A stretch of 64,000 nt of DNA from Tilletia caries (Eukaryota; Basidiomycota; Exobasidiomycetes; Tilletiales; Tilletiaceae): NCBI GenBank assembly GCA_032718865.1, contig JALUTQ010000046.1, forward strand, positions 868,001 through 932,000. Reading direction: 5' to 3'. A program made the translations under genes and the position numbers. A model generated the notes under the pieces. The model saw only the letters and a program-made list of their open reading frames with translations, had not been told where the DNA came from and ran no database searches. Positions 21,296-31,955 of this stretch are shown here, one piece after another. The first letter of the stretch is position 1; the number at the start of each line of letters is the position of its first letter.

Positions 21296-22358
21296 TCAGC
21301 CACTCGATGAGGTTGAGGCATAGGAGCTGGAGGACTTCTTTTGGCTAGGGCCAGCTTCGTCCTCCGCGCTCTGTGTAGCTTGCTTTCTTTTGCCCAACTG
21401 AGGGCGTTTGGTAGGAGTGGAAGGATCTTCGGGAAGAGAAGGGCCTTTGGGAAGCGAGGGGGATGAGGTCGTTGCCGAGACCCAGCTGTAGTCGTCGAGG
21501 GTCATAGTGAAAAGCTTTGATGTCTCTTGTTGGCTATAGAGCTTGCCGGTGAAGTAGATCGTAGAGCCTTCTGTTGGGACCGGTTGCTTTCTGTCCGCGT
21601 CGCGCATACCGATGATTTCGATTGTGCGTTTCTTGTTAGCCTGTGAAGTGTGAGAGCCTTTCGTTAGCCATGTATGCAGCAATCTGAGGGGATGGGTAAC
21701 GGGTTGATCTACACTCTACTCACACTTCGGTCATAGGCAGAAGTCGAGATGCGCAGTGTCTTCGCCGCGTCCTGTAACTTCATGAGCTTGCCGACTCCAG
21801 TGATGTTAGGCGTGGGCGGCACCCAGCCCTCGGGAACCTCGTCTGCCTTCATTGCTTGGGTCATTGAGTGGATGTTCATCTTGGGTTCTGGGAAAGGGAG
21901 GAAGCCAGCTAAAAGGTAATAGAGAGTATTGGGATCATCTGTTCAGGATAGGTCTGTTGATTGGGGAATGGACAGTGGTGATGAGTGATGGCTTACCTGT
22001 TATGTTTGCGATCATAGGAGGCTCGAGGTTGTGGACGCCGTATGCTGTGCCGATCGGATAAATTACGTGGTCGGATGAAGCTGTGAGCGCAAACTGAGTG
22101 GGACGAAAAAGCAAGTGTTGTTAGTCATGCTGTTATTGTGTTGATTATGGGTAGGGACAACCGACCAGGGCACCAGGCATTGGATGTGATACTTACTTGG
22201 GCGTCAACTCGGTGGTATCGCTCCTGGGTCTTCTCAATGGCGTCGATCTGGATGAGGCCGCTGATCGTACAGTTGTAAAGTGGTTCCATGATTGACGACG
22301 TGGTTGCTGAAATGAAGGGGTTGGAATCGGCTCTGGGAACTCGCTTGCTCTTCTCCAT
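21296..22358 (-). CDS. Unrecognised beta-rich protein (possible OB-fold-like), four exons
   Basis: Minus-strand exons 22197-22358, 21997-22093, 21724-21908 and 21296-21640 join in phase to 262 residues, beginning MEKSKRVPRAD. All introns are GT-AG. The body is a series of short hydrophobic strands (MEPLYNCTISGLIQIDAIEK; GTAYGVHNLEPPMIANITA; LRISTSAYDRS; STIYFTGKLYS; LFTMTLDDYSWV), then a Ser/Pro/Lys-rich tail. Strand-rich repeats separated by loops would suit OB-type folds, but I see no defining motif and do not recognise the family. It lies between the Helitron and the recombinase gene and diverges from the latter, so it could be transposon cargo or a host gene. No membrane segment or signal peptide. 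Confidence 0.65.
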
Positions 22359-23649
22359 AAGGTGGTGTGCAGATTAGGTTGAAGAGTTTGGAGAGGGAAT
22401 GCGGATGGGATGACAGATAGTGTTGTTCGGCCTGCTTATATGGGTGATCTCGTGTCTGGACGTGTGCTCGACGGATCGGTTGTCCTCCTGGTATGAATGT
22501 ATGATGCAGTGAATAGGAGTTGCTTGTTAGCTTGGTTTCCGTGATTGTTGCTTGTTTGATCGAGATGACTCACAGATCGAGTATGCTCGTACCGTCAATC
22601 GAGGAATTTGAGCGCATTTCCGCATCTGACGTTGCTTGAAAACAAACTGAGCCTGGAAAGCTGGAAGGAAGCACAAGATGCCGATAATGGGATGTAAGTA
22701 TACGGAGATACTCTGCGTGACGTTTTGGGGCCGTAATCCGTATGTACCGCTCCGTAGACCGTAAGTTTGGGTGCTGAAAAGGAGATTGGTACCGGGATCG
22801 AAAAGGGCTGAACCAGATCACAAGGGTAGCAGAGGAGCCCATAAAACGTGAGAATTGAGAGAAGAAGCTGCTTTTCAAAGACCTATGGAGTAAAGACTTA
22901 TATGAGCAGTAACTAGTAAGTGATTGGGTATGGGTAATGGGACTTTGGGAGCCAATCAGCCAAGTCAGAGTTAGCCGTCTTTGAAAGCCAGCTGATAGTC
23001 AAATTTAACAACAGTCGCGCGCAAAGAGTGCGCAAAACGTCTCCATTCATTCTTGAATGACTCGGGCCTTTCTTTTACTTGGTATGACTCTCCGTGTGAG
23101 TGGTCGAGTGAATGCCATCGAGGCAAGAGCAGGGAAAGGCATGGTTGCGAGGAGTTGGCATGCGGAATGAAGATCATGATCATAGCCCGATTCGAGTTTG
23201 CTCATTTGCCAAAGAATGAAGTTGGTATCGTATTGAAAACGGAGAAACGAGTCGAGAACGGGCTGGGGAAGGATTCTCAATGCCACTAGTGCCATTTTTG
23301 CATCGAACTTCCCAGCCCTAACCCCATCCGTTCTTCAGAGAATGGTCACAGACATTAGAGTGAGGTCACGTTACCGGACACAGCGGTCACCAGCTAGAAA
23401 TACCCGATTTCCTTGAACCTAGGACAGTTATCCTGCGGGGCTCCTATAGGATGTACATGTATCGGCCGAAAGCCTTGAGCTAGTAGAGCGCAGCGCGTGA
23501 GCGCGTCTTCCTTCCTGCCAACCAGCGCGTCTTTCCTCCTGTACATCCATCTCTTCTCTTCTCTCCTTGCAACACACACACCCAAGTTCCCGACTCCCCG
23601 ACTGGTCTGCTTCATTCAAGTGACGGCTCCCCTCCCTCCCTCCGCCGTG
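22359..23649. other. Divergent intergenic region with a REP1 fragment
   Basis: It holds promoters for the two divergent genes and, inverted at about 22,950-23,150, a roughly 200-bp 5' fragment of REP1: its inverse reads CTCCTCGCAACCATGCCTTT, then sequence resembling the first 220 bases of copies A and C. Nothing else is recognisable. Confidence 0.5.
22950..23150 (-). repeat. REP1 fragment, inverted
   Basis: On the minus strand this begins at the same CTCCTCGCAACCATGCC boundary as REP1 copies A and C and continues about 200 bases, to a GGCTTTCAAAGACGG-like block, before similarity ends. The shared left boundary in three copies suggests a true element end. Confidence 0.55.
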
Positions 23650-26600
23650 ATGGACGTGGATGCACCGTCCACCGCGCCCTCGGCGGATACGCAGCCTCCG
23701 GTTGTCCCGGTTGTCGCGTCTCCTCCGCTTGGCAGTCTCATCTCAGCGCCATCAACGGCAGTGGGTGGACGAGGTATCAAGAGGAGACGAGATGGAGTCA
23801 TATATACCGACAGTAGAAAGCGATTGGCGGTTTTCTGGTGTTTTGGACAGGAGAAGGGAGGAACTGTGGCCTCCAGGGCGAAGCAGCTTGGCGTAGGTGT
23901 GCCTACACTGTACTCCTGGAAGCAGACGCACGATCAAGGCATCAAGTGAGTTTGGATCACAGCTTGATTCAGTCCCTGGGCACACAGTCTGATACAGCGT
24001 CTTTTCTCACACTCGATGCAGCCTTGGATGCACTCCAGCTCCTACAGCTCTGGCTGAAGAGCTTACATCAAATCGATCACGTTCTTCTGCCTCTAATCTC
24101 GCGATATTTTTGAAGCCACAGGATGCAAACTCTCTCGCCCGGGAACCAGGAGGTAGTCGTAACGTCAGCGGTGTCCGAAGCAATACACAGGTCGAGCAAG
24201 AGAGACAATCCTCGACGGCGTTCGAACGAGCGGACGGACTTGGTCCACAGGTGGAGAGCGAGGAGACATTCGGGGCGGCTGGTCCTGGTGTGTTGCCGCC
24301 CGAGCTAGTTGAGCAGCTGCGGATTAGTGGTGCACTGGCTACCGATGCGGAGATTGCGGGGGCGATGGCGATCCAGCTGGACGCCGACACAAGACCGGGG
24401 GCGCAAACGTTCGTGAACGAGACGATCGATCTTGCGCTCCACCTCAAGCAGAGTACTCTCGCTCCTGGAACCAAAGCAAACTGGGACCGGTGTAAGAGCA
24501 GCTTTCTCGTAAGTCGATGTGTTGAGCGAGTCCAGTCCCCTTGGCTTGACACTGGCATCTCAGACTACTGACTTCTTTGTTCAACTCACTTCTACCCCGG
24601 CATCTCTCTCTCTCTCAGACGTTTTGGCGCTGTCTCAACCGCATTCGCTCGCAGCAACCAGCGCTTGGAGCGTCGTTTGCAGCCGAGGTCCCTTCTCCGC
24701 TATCGATGCAAGCACCAGCAAGAGTGATCTCGAGCCCGAGCGCAAGCGCAGCACCAGCAGCCAACGAAAATGCTCCAGCCACAGCGAACGCCCACGCCTG
24801 TGATGCGATGGAGGTGCACACCGAAGAGAGCAGCGCGGAGAGTGAGGCGCGGGAGCAGAGCAACGTCGACGAGGTTCTGGTGTCTGAGCAAAAGCTCGTC
24901 ACATACTTGAAGTGAGTGCTGGTTGTTGTCTGTTGTGCGAGCGAGCTGGTATGGTGAGGGCAGATGCATCCTGCTGTCAATATATCACATTGTTGTGTTG
25001 TGCTCGAGTGGCTGACTTGGTATTGTGTCTTTGGGCTTGCATCGTCACCACAGCTGCTTTGTGTTGCACCGAAACCCACAGATCGGCGACGAGGGCCTGG
25101 AGACCCATGTCAAAGCTATCGTCAACCTTTGGGAGACGCAGGTCCTGAAGGGCGCCAACACCTTTCCTCACCCGCGCAATGGCGCCCTGCTGAAAGCCTT
25201 CAGGAAAGCAGTCCGGCGACACAAGGTTCAGCACTCAGAACTGCTCGGAGAGGACACTTGGAAGCACTCGCTCAACGACGGGTACACGGAGGATCAGCAT
25301 CTCGAGATCAGTCAATGGTACCTCAGGCAAATGTCCCAGCAGCACAGCACCTCCCAGCAGCACAGCACCATCGCCTACCCCGCCTCAGCTTCCGACGCCT
25401 GCGACACCTCCACTTGGAGAGCTCGATTCGACTTCCTGATGCAGCATGCCATCATGGGAAGGTCGGAAGACTTACGGAAGGCCAAGCTATCGCGACTCTA
25501 CACGCGCACAGTGAGTCATTTCCCTCTTCCCTCGTCCTCCCCTTCTCCTCCCCCCTTGATGTCATCGGATAGATGATAGATCAGGGGTGGACAACGACAT
25601 GTGGGTATTGGCCCACGGCAGTCGGGGGAGCGTCAGCTGAAACCAGGGCAAAGATGGTGCGGGGTCGCGGGGTGCACCTGTAGTCTGCACTGTGTGTGTC
25701 TGACGGTGACTACTGTGTGCGCCTCGGTTTGGTTGTACTGGGATATGGGTCTGGCGTGGCATTGGTGTTGTCAGATGTCGCCATTGCTCTGAATGCTTGA
25801 TGATTGATCGATGATCTGACTTGGTTTTGTTTTTGCCTTCCTCGTTCGTCCATCATAGTTGCCTCAATCACAGCCTCAAGCATGTCCAGCGTTTGTGGTG
25901 ACCATTCCCCGCAGCAAAGTCAACACAGAAGGTCGGAAAGAGGTCGGTATTGCGGCTCGGCATAAGAACGTAGAGGCCTGCCCGGTGGGAGCGCTTGCTC
26001 TCTTCTTCTATGAGCGCTGGCACACGCGAAAGGAGCCGTTTCCCAACTTCTCCAGTCGTGCTTCCTGGTACCACCTCATGCTGTTGACGGACTGCGAGGA
26101 CGACGCGGTCGAGGGCAGCGGCGTTACATGGGATGATCAAGCTCAGGTACTCAAGAAGGCATTCAGCGACCTCGGCATTGCGACTTCGAATGTCACGCAC
26201 GCGATGCGAGGAGGAGGAGCCAGAATGGCATTCGAGCGTGGTTGCTCGGAAGACAGCATCCGGAAGCATGGGCGTTGGACTGCTGGAGGTGATCAGCTGA
26301 TAGAGCGATATTTGACAGGTGTGGCGCTTCAGCCTGTGCGAGCGTTGGCGGGCTTCAGCGCAGGAGGAGGCGACTATTGGCTGCCGCGCACATTGGTGGA
26401 ACCACCACTGGCGCTTCAGCAGCAGCTCTGGCCAGAGATCGAGGAGGCGGAGACGACCATCAAGGAGCGACATCGGACGGGCGGAGAGACCGACCAGGCC
26501 GCGCTGAACTTCCTGGCCTTGTTGAAGTGGCTGCGGACCGTAATGTTACAAGACGCAGCGTGCCTCAGACATCAATACGAAGGCCTCCCTATTTGGTCGA

Positions 26601-27715
26601 TGCCACCTTTCGACACTACCGCATTCGGGACCTTCGCCTCCGCTCTCACAGCAGCTATGTCCGCAGCAGTCAGCCCTATTGAGGTCACCATCACACAACT
26701 TGTCCCTGCGGTGGGTCATGCACTGGCTGAGCTTCGCGTCAAGCAGGAGGAGACCTCGGCGATGGTCAAGGCGGCGGTCACCGAGGCGCGCATCGAGCGC
26801 GAAGAATCACGGGCCTTCCTTTCGGATATGTTCCGTCTCGTTGTGTCGGCGCTTCAGCAGAACAACAACAGTGCAGAGCAGCAGCGCAGCAACACTCGTC
26901 GGGCACTTGCTACGAGTGCTCGCGCGCTTCTCGAAGCTGAGGAGGTAATTGGATCATTGATGTGGTTTGTTCTCTCTCCTGATGTTCGATGCTCTGACAT
27001 TACATGCCTCCTTTCTTTGGTCTTCAGTTCGTTGGTAGCTCCGGCCCTTCCTCCGATGCTGATGCAGCACTTTTTCGACTACAGCAGCACTTGGCCACTG
27101 GACAGCCGCCTACAGCGCCCTTCACTCTTGTCAGCAGCTCCGTTCCAACCGTTCCTATCATCAACGATGTCAGTGCTCGGTCGGTAGCAGCCTTCTCAAA
27201 CGCGTCTGTCCCTCAAGCCCCCGGTCCTCCTGCTTCTCCCGCTCTCCTACCCTCCTCTCAATCTTCCTCTCGAACCCCTGCTCCCCCCTCTGCTACTTCG
27301 ACACCCCTCTCCTTGCTGCAGCTGGCGAAGCGCGTTGGATCGGTGCGTCAGCTTGTGCAGGTATGGCATGTAGGGGATGGGCTGATCAGGTCTCTGAAAG
27401 ACCGATTGGAGGGGAAAAGATGCTGGCCTGGATGCGGGAGCGGTAGCTGCGCGCAAGCTTCTCAGTCGCTGGCGCAGGGTGATCGAGTTGGTCGAGGATC
27501 TGAGCAGCGGTACGGACCGGGACAAGGTCGCTGTTGAGGTGGATCGAAAGCTCAAGTCCTTGGGGAAGATGGGACTGCGAGCTCTTTCGGACAACGTTCT
27601 CGCCAAGAAGGACGTACGCGCTACATTCGTAGCCGACATCAAGCTCGACCTCGAGCTTGACTCTCCCCGCTCTGCGCTTTCAGCAACTGTTTCAGCAACT
27701 GCTACGATACCATGA
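23650..27715 (+). CDS. Crypton/Ndc10-type tyrosine recombinase, seven exons
   Basis: Exons 23650-23945, 24022-24508, 24619-24911, 25054-25510, 25859-26944, 27028-27360 and 27401-27715 join in phase to 1,088 residues. An N-terminal helix-turn-helix-like segment (RKRLAVFWCF to VPTLYSWKQ, residues about 55-90) probably binds DNA. A core-binding region leads to FLMQHAIMGRSEDLRKAKLS, resembling the region of the first catalytic Arg in Ndc10/Crypton recombinases. Then come HAMR (about 625-628), HGRW (about 648) and ERYL (Tyr about 662), matching the HxxR...H/W...Y signature. The C-terminus is helical and Ser/Pro-rich. Such enzymes cut and rejoin DNA through a tyrosine linkage. No stop or frame break was found; the 40-nt sixth intron is unusually short. 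It may be a live Crypton or a domesticated gene: no terminal repeats were seen, but Cryptons lack them. Confidence 0.8.
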
Positions 27716-28329
27716 GAAGGTGAGTAGTCTTCCTAATTTCCTATTCATTATTGCTGCTGGGATCTGCGCTATACTGACTACTGTACTGACGCCAACTCCT
27801 TTCGAAGCGTCCAGAAAATCGTCCCCTCTCTCCCTCTCTCATTATGCATCCACTCAGACAGCTGAGTTATCTATCCAGGTCCCATCTCCCAGACGTAGTC
27901 GATACCCCAGGTGGTCGAGGCGATACGACACGTTCGCAGACCTGCGCCATCCAAGTCTGCCAAATCCATCATCCGGCCTTGTTTTTCTCGCCTCGCAAGC
28001 TCTTCTCCTTCGCCCGTCGTCACCGCTTTGATTTGGTCCGCTCGCACTTTTCGTCCTCTCGCACTTGCGTCTCCCGAGTCTCCGACTGTTTCATGTAATC
28101 TGGCCTTCGTACTCGTTCCCGCATTTCCATCGCTTTTTTTGTCTTGACTCTTCCCGTGGCTGTGTGTTCGTTTAGGCCTGCACCGACCTTTGGGCTGTCC
28201 CTCCTTACGCGCACTGTCGCTGATTGCCAGAAGATGTGTTGGGCAACTTTGTGCAGAGTCTTTCCTTTCTTGCGTCGCGCGGGGTGATTGACTTGAAGAA
28301 CAATTATTGGGATTGTATTGCATCGAAGT
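27716..28329. other. Intergenic region
   Basis: No gene, repeat or RNA was recognised. A GT-AG-like pair just after the recombinase stop (CTTTCAG near 27,682 and GTGAGT at 27,721) leaves open an alternative last exon for that gene. Confidence 0.3.
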
Positions 28330-29369
28330 CTAAGACGAAAGTGCCTGTATAGTGAATAGGATATCGGTGGAGGAAACAGTAGCTTCATGAGTGAAGGAAA
28401 AGCATATCAGCTGAGGTCTCTTTAAAGGTTTTGGGATTATGGCATTACTCACTTCGAATCTTCGATCATTCATCCCCCGTATATTTCTGAATCCTAACTC
28501 GTTCTGAAGCCTCCAGCGTCGATTGATGAAATAGCTGCGCAAAGAAAGACGAGAGAAGTGTCAGTTATCGACTATCAGTTATCGACTATCGTGAGACTAC
28601 CTCGCCTCGACATCCCATTTCCAAACTGACATACGTTCCCCCTATTTTCGCCATGTTGTCCGCGGCAGAGGATGCGCTGCGCCACTGGCAACATCCCCTG
28701 CCGACGAGACTCTCCTATCCCCTTTTCTCCTCAAGCACCGCAAACCGGAATTGAATGATTAGCAGAAAATCTGAATGGGAAAGAATCCAACAAGCAAGAA
28801 GAAAAGAAGTAAGAACGCGTATCAGCACATTGCGCGTAAACTCGTTGATGTCTCTGATGGATGCGGCTCACCCTCCTCCAGAAAACCCAACTTCATTGCC
28901 GACACAACACTGAGAAAGAGAGAAGGCGTCAGCATAAGTAATTTGCCCTTGGAAGCGACGCGCATGAATGGGAAATAGGGGACTCACTGTCCGAACTCCG
29001 AGGAGCGGCAACAAACAGCGGCCGGCGACGGCAGACGCGCAACAGCGCGCGCGGAGCAGAGTCGAGGGCGCAAGACGGGAGCTGCGAGCAGCGATGTAGA
29101 CTGTGAGTGCTGAGAAGATGGGAGCGAAGCGAAGAAGAAATAGGGAGAAACGATCAGCAAGTGCGAGGGGCGGAGGAGAGAGCAATATGAGAAGGAAATC
29201 AACAGCGTCAGTACAAGTGTCTGATTACTTATACTCAGTGCTCGGTAGTGGTGTTCTGTGAAGTACTTACTCTGTCCGTTGGGTTGGGTTCGGGCTGGTT
29301 GCTCAAAGGAGGATGCTTGTGGAGTTGGTGACCGTTCTGCGACAACTTGTGTCCGCTTCGTGACCCCAT
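28330..29369 (-). other. Possible small spliced gene(s), minus strand
   Basis: Strong donor sites (GTAAGT, GTGAGT, GTGAGC, GTATGT, GTGAGT) cluster on the minus strand. One phase-consistent model joins 29271-29369, 28988-29109, 28872-28909 and 28715-28770 into 104 residues, starting MGSRSGHKLSQNG, with an Arg/Ala-rich stretch (LRPRLCSARAVARL). A second model, 28635-28654, 28453-28534 and 28330-28344, gives 39 residues beginning MAKIGGTYFINRRW. The two may be alternative parts of one gene. Neither matches a family I know; splice-site quality is the only support. Confidence 0.3.
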
Positions 29370-29490
29370 CGGAGAAATTCTGTGACCGTGCGTGTCCGCG
29401 GAGAAACACCCCTCTCAACTATCGTTGATTCGGGGAAATCTGTCCTTTTCAAGACAGCGGACAGCCACCTTCCGTAGCAGCTGATATAGA

Positions 29491-30800
29491 CTCCTCGCAG
29501 CCATGCCTTTCCCTGCCCTTACCTGGATGGCATCCAAAAACACACATAGTCATACAAGGTAAAGCAAAGCCTGGGTCGTTTAGGTAGCTATGAAGTCGCT
29601 CTGGATGCCGTTTGCGCGCGATTGGTGCTGATTCTGACAGTCAGCTGCCTTTCAAAGATCACTAACTCTCCCCATTCCTCAACTCTGCCGTGACTCTGAC
29701 CGTTCAATATCTTCTCCTGTCCATTTTTTCAAAGCTGACTGTCTCCAATCTATCGCAGGGATACTTGAAGAGGTACTGGGTCAATTTTTGAAGTCATTTG
29801 GATCATAGCTCCTCTCTCTGTGCACTGGCGACTGTTGAATGGCATGGTTATGCTCACATTTTCCATCCCATCCATCTCGATTGCTCACCCTCTCTTCTTT
29901 CTGATCATCCCTTACTCTTCTTATTTGTCTATACAGTATAGTATATTGAAATGAAGCTTCTTTCCCTCCTCTAGCTGCCGTTCAGCACCTCTGTCGCCCT
30001 TGCGAGCACGTTGGGCTCTCCCAGGCCCTTGCTGCCTGTTTCCTTTTTCAGCTCGCATACCTGTGAAAAAGGTACGTACGCTCTCAAAACTTCTCGTAAA
30101 GCACCATGGTATACTTACGTACCATTCCCGCCCTCTTTCGTCTCCTTGCAGGCTTTGGTTGCGCTTCAGCAACGTCAGATGTCCTCAAATCTGCTGATCA
30201 ACGGTGAGTACACACTTCCTTGTTTTTTTCACCGCTCACATCTTTTTAACACTCTCTATACAGCATTTCCTAGCTTCATATGGTACTCTGGTGCTCGTGA
30301 AACCTTTCTGGCGTTGATCTGACTCTTTAACGCTCCTACGCATATGCCAATCCTGTTTCTATCCTGTTCTTCTTAATACACATCATTTTTGTCCCTACCA
30401 CGCCCCATTCCCTGATCCAAATTTCAGTCTGAAAGGTTCTATGAGCTCGCAATGAGCATACCTTTCGAACGCATACACTTTTTGTTTTTGAAGTTCGAGG
30501 TGTTGGAAACTCAGGTGCACTTGGTGTACCAAAAAGTGTCTAGGCATACACATCGTGTCATTGTCTGGAAATTGTGAACTCCCATTCACGACCATCCAAC
30601 TATTCAGAATTCAACACATAACAAAATGGTACCTATTTGCTTGCATCATCCCAGAGACCTTTCCTGCCAACTTTGAGAGTGTTCTGAGCAGTATTGACTC
30701 CTCAGGGTAAGAAAAACATGTTCTCAGTGTTAACTGATTGTTAATCACATAGCCTACCTCAAACGCTGACGGTCACTCCTCTGCCGGGAAGCACCAGAGA
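29491..30800 (+). repeat. REP1 copy C
   Basis: Collinear with copy A from CTCCTCGCAGCCATGCC to AACACATAACAAAATGGTAC and weakly on to CGCTGACGGTCACTC. The 52-base exon-like block is at 30152-30203, again preceded by CTCCTTGCAG and followed by GTGAGT; the upstream donor-like GTACGTACG is at 30072. No long reading frame. Confidence 0.7.
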
Positions 30801-31955
30801 AGGGATCAAAGCCTACCGGCGCATCACTGATACCTACAGCTGTCCATGAAGCCATCTTTTTCGACTTTCTGATTTAGAGTGTGGACTATTCTCGCATGTT
30901 AGCTTCAGGCGTGTTAAGAGAAGCAGCGACATTGTCGCGGGAATGCTTCCCGTGAGAAGGCCCTTAAGTTTGGAAATGTATTCGAACGTCGCCTAAAGCT
31001 TTATCATACATCAGGTATTGCTGAATAGAACCTATCCCGTGTTTCATGGAGCTGTCCGAGTCCAGTATGGAGTATGGATGCATAAGGACGAGCATTATTA
31101 TTAATTATTATGCATCGATTGACATATATCGAGCCATCCCACGCCGCAAAAGCATTCTTGCAGCTCTTGATTCCTCCCATAGTATTAAGGGGTAGTACAA
31201 GCATCTCCTACAGCTGTTCCGTTGTGTACTACTTAGCAAACTGATGTTCATTGCATGTGAAGGAAGGAAGCAGGTATAATAAAATTGGCATGCGTTAACA
31301 ATTACTTCGAGCGTTCCCACGCTTGGAATGAATCTATAAGACTACAAACCACTTCTACAGTATGGAAGGATATCAGAGAAGAGTTTCCAGGTGTATAGTT
31401 GTGCTTTGTTTTTGTATGATGATGCCCATTGCGGTGTCAGGGAGCAGGCAGAGCTGTCGGGGAGGTAGGCTCTGTCAGCTGAGCTTTTCATCTCCTGAGT
31501 CACTGAGGGCCTTTAAAGGCTCAAAACCGGCGCACGTTGCTGTAGCAGTACAGTATCTTTTGATCCAGACCTTCTTAAATGGCCAAACATTGTAGTCGTT
31601 GATCTGGCTGCGAGCATTCCAGCGGAAGGCGAATAGCTGGATACCATGATTTTGTGTGGCTTGGCATTGAGGAAGGCCACGTGCTAATGCTGAACAGCAG
31701 CAGGGCTCAGACATAGTGGAGCCACGTGGCTCTGCGGACGACAGATTCTGTCCTAGGTCCAGCCAGATCCTGGCTGGTTTTTTGATACGGTTCCTGGTCC
31801 GTTCCACGACCAAAATACGTGCTCAGTCTACCCGTCGGTTCGACAAGACCTCGCAACTAATCCCACGACAAGTAAGGAGAAGGAGAGACAGAGAGTACGC
31901 GAGTACGATTCAGGACGAAAGCGTAAGGATACAGACAAGTCTAAGCTGGTTGCCC
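30801..31955. repeat. Intergenic region with a second dispersed repeat
   Basis: The sequence at 31,598-31,720 resembles 4,878-4,975 (direct), and 31,740-31,817 is the inverse of 9,348-9,420 (GTCCAGCCAGATCCTGGC; CCGTTCCACGACCAAAATAC). The two blocks are adjacent here, so they may be parts of one element. No supported gene. Confidence 0.5.

Noticed and set aside
28984..29418. A single 144-codon minus-strand frame.
   Set aside because: Strong donor and acceptor sites fall inside it, so if it is coding it is spliced; reported only as a tentative spliced model.
2598..30800. REP1 copies A and C as the two LTRs of a giant retroelement.
   Set aside because: They are about 27 kb apart, well diverged, enclose unrelated genes, and no gag, protease, reverse transcriptase or integrase was found; a third copy lies between them.
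31362..31595. A 77-codon plus-strand frame with a hydrophobic start (CIVVLCFCMMMPIAVSG) suggestive of a secreted protein.
   Set aside because: It runs into the second dispersed repeat, has no splice or promoter support and no recognisable mature region.
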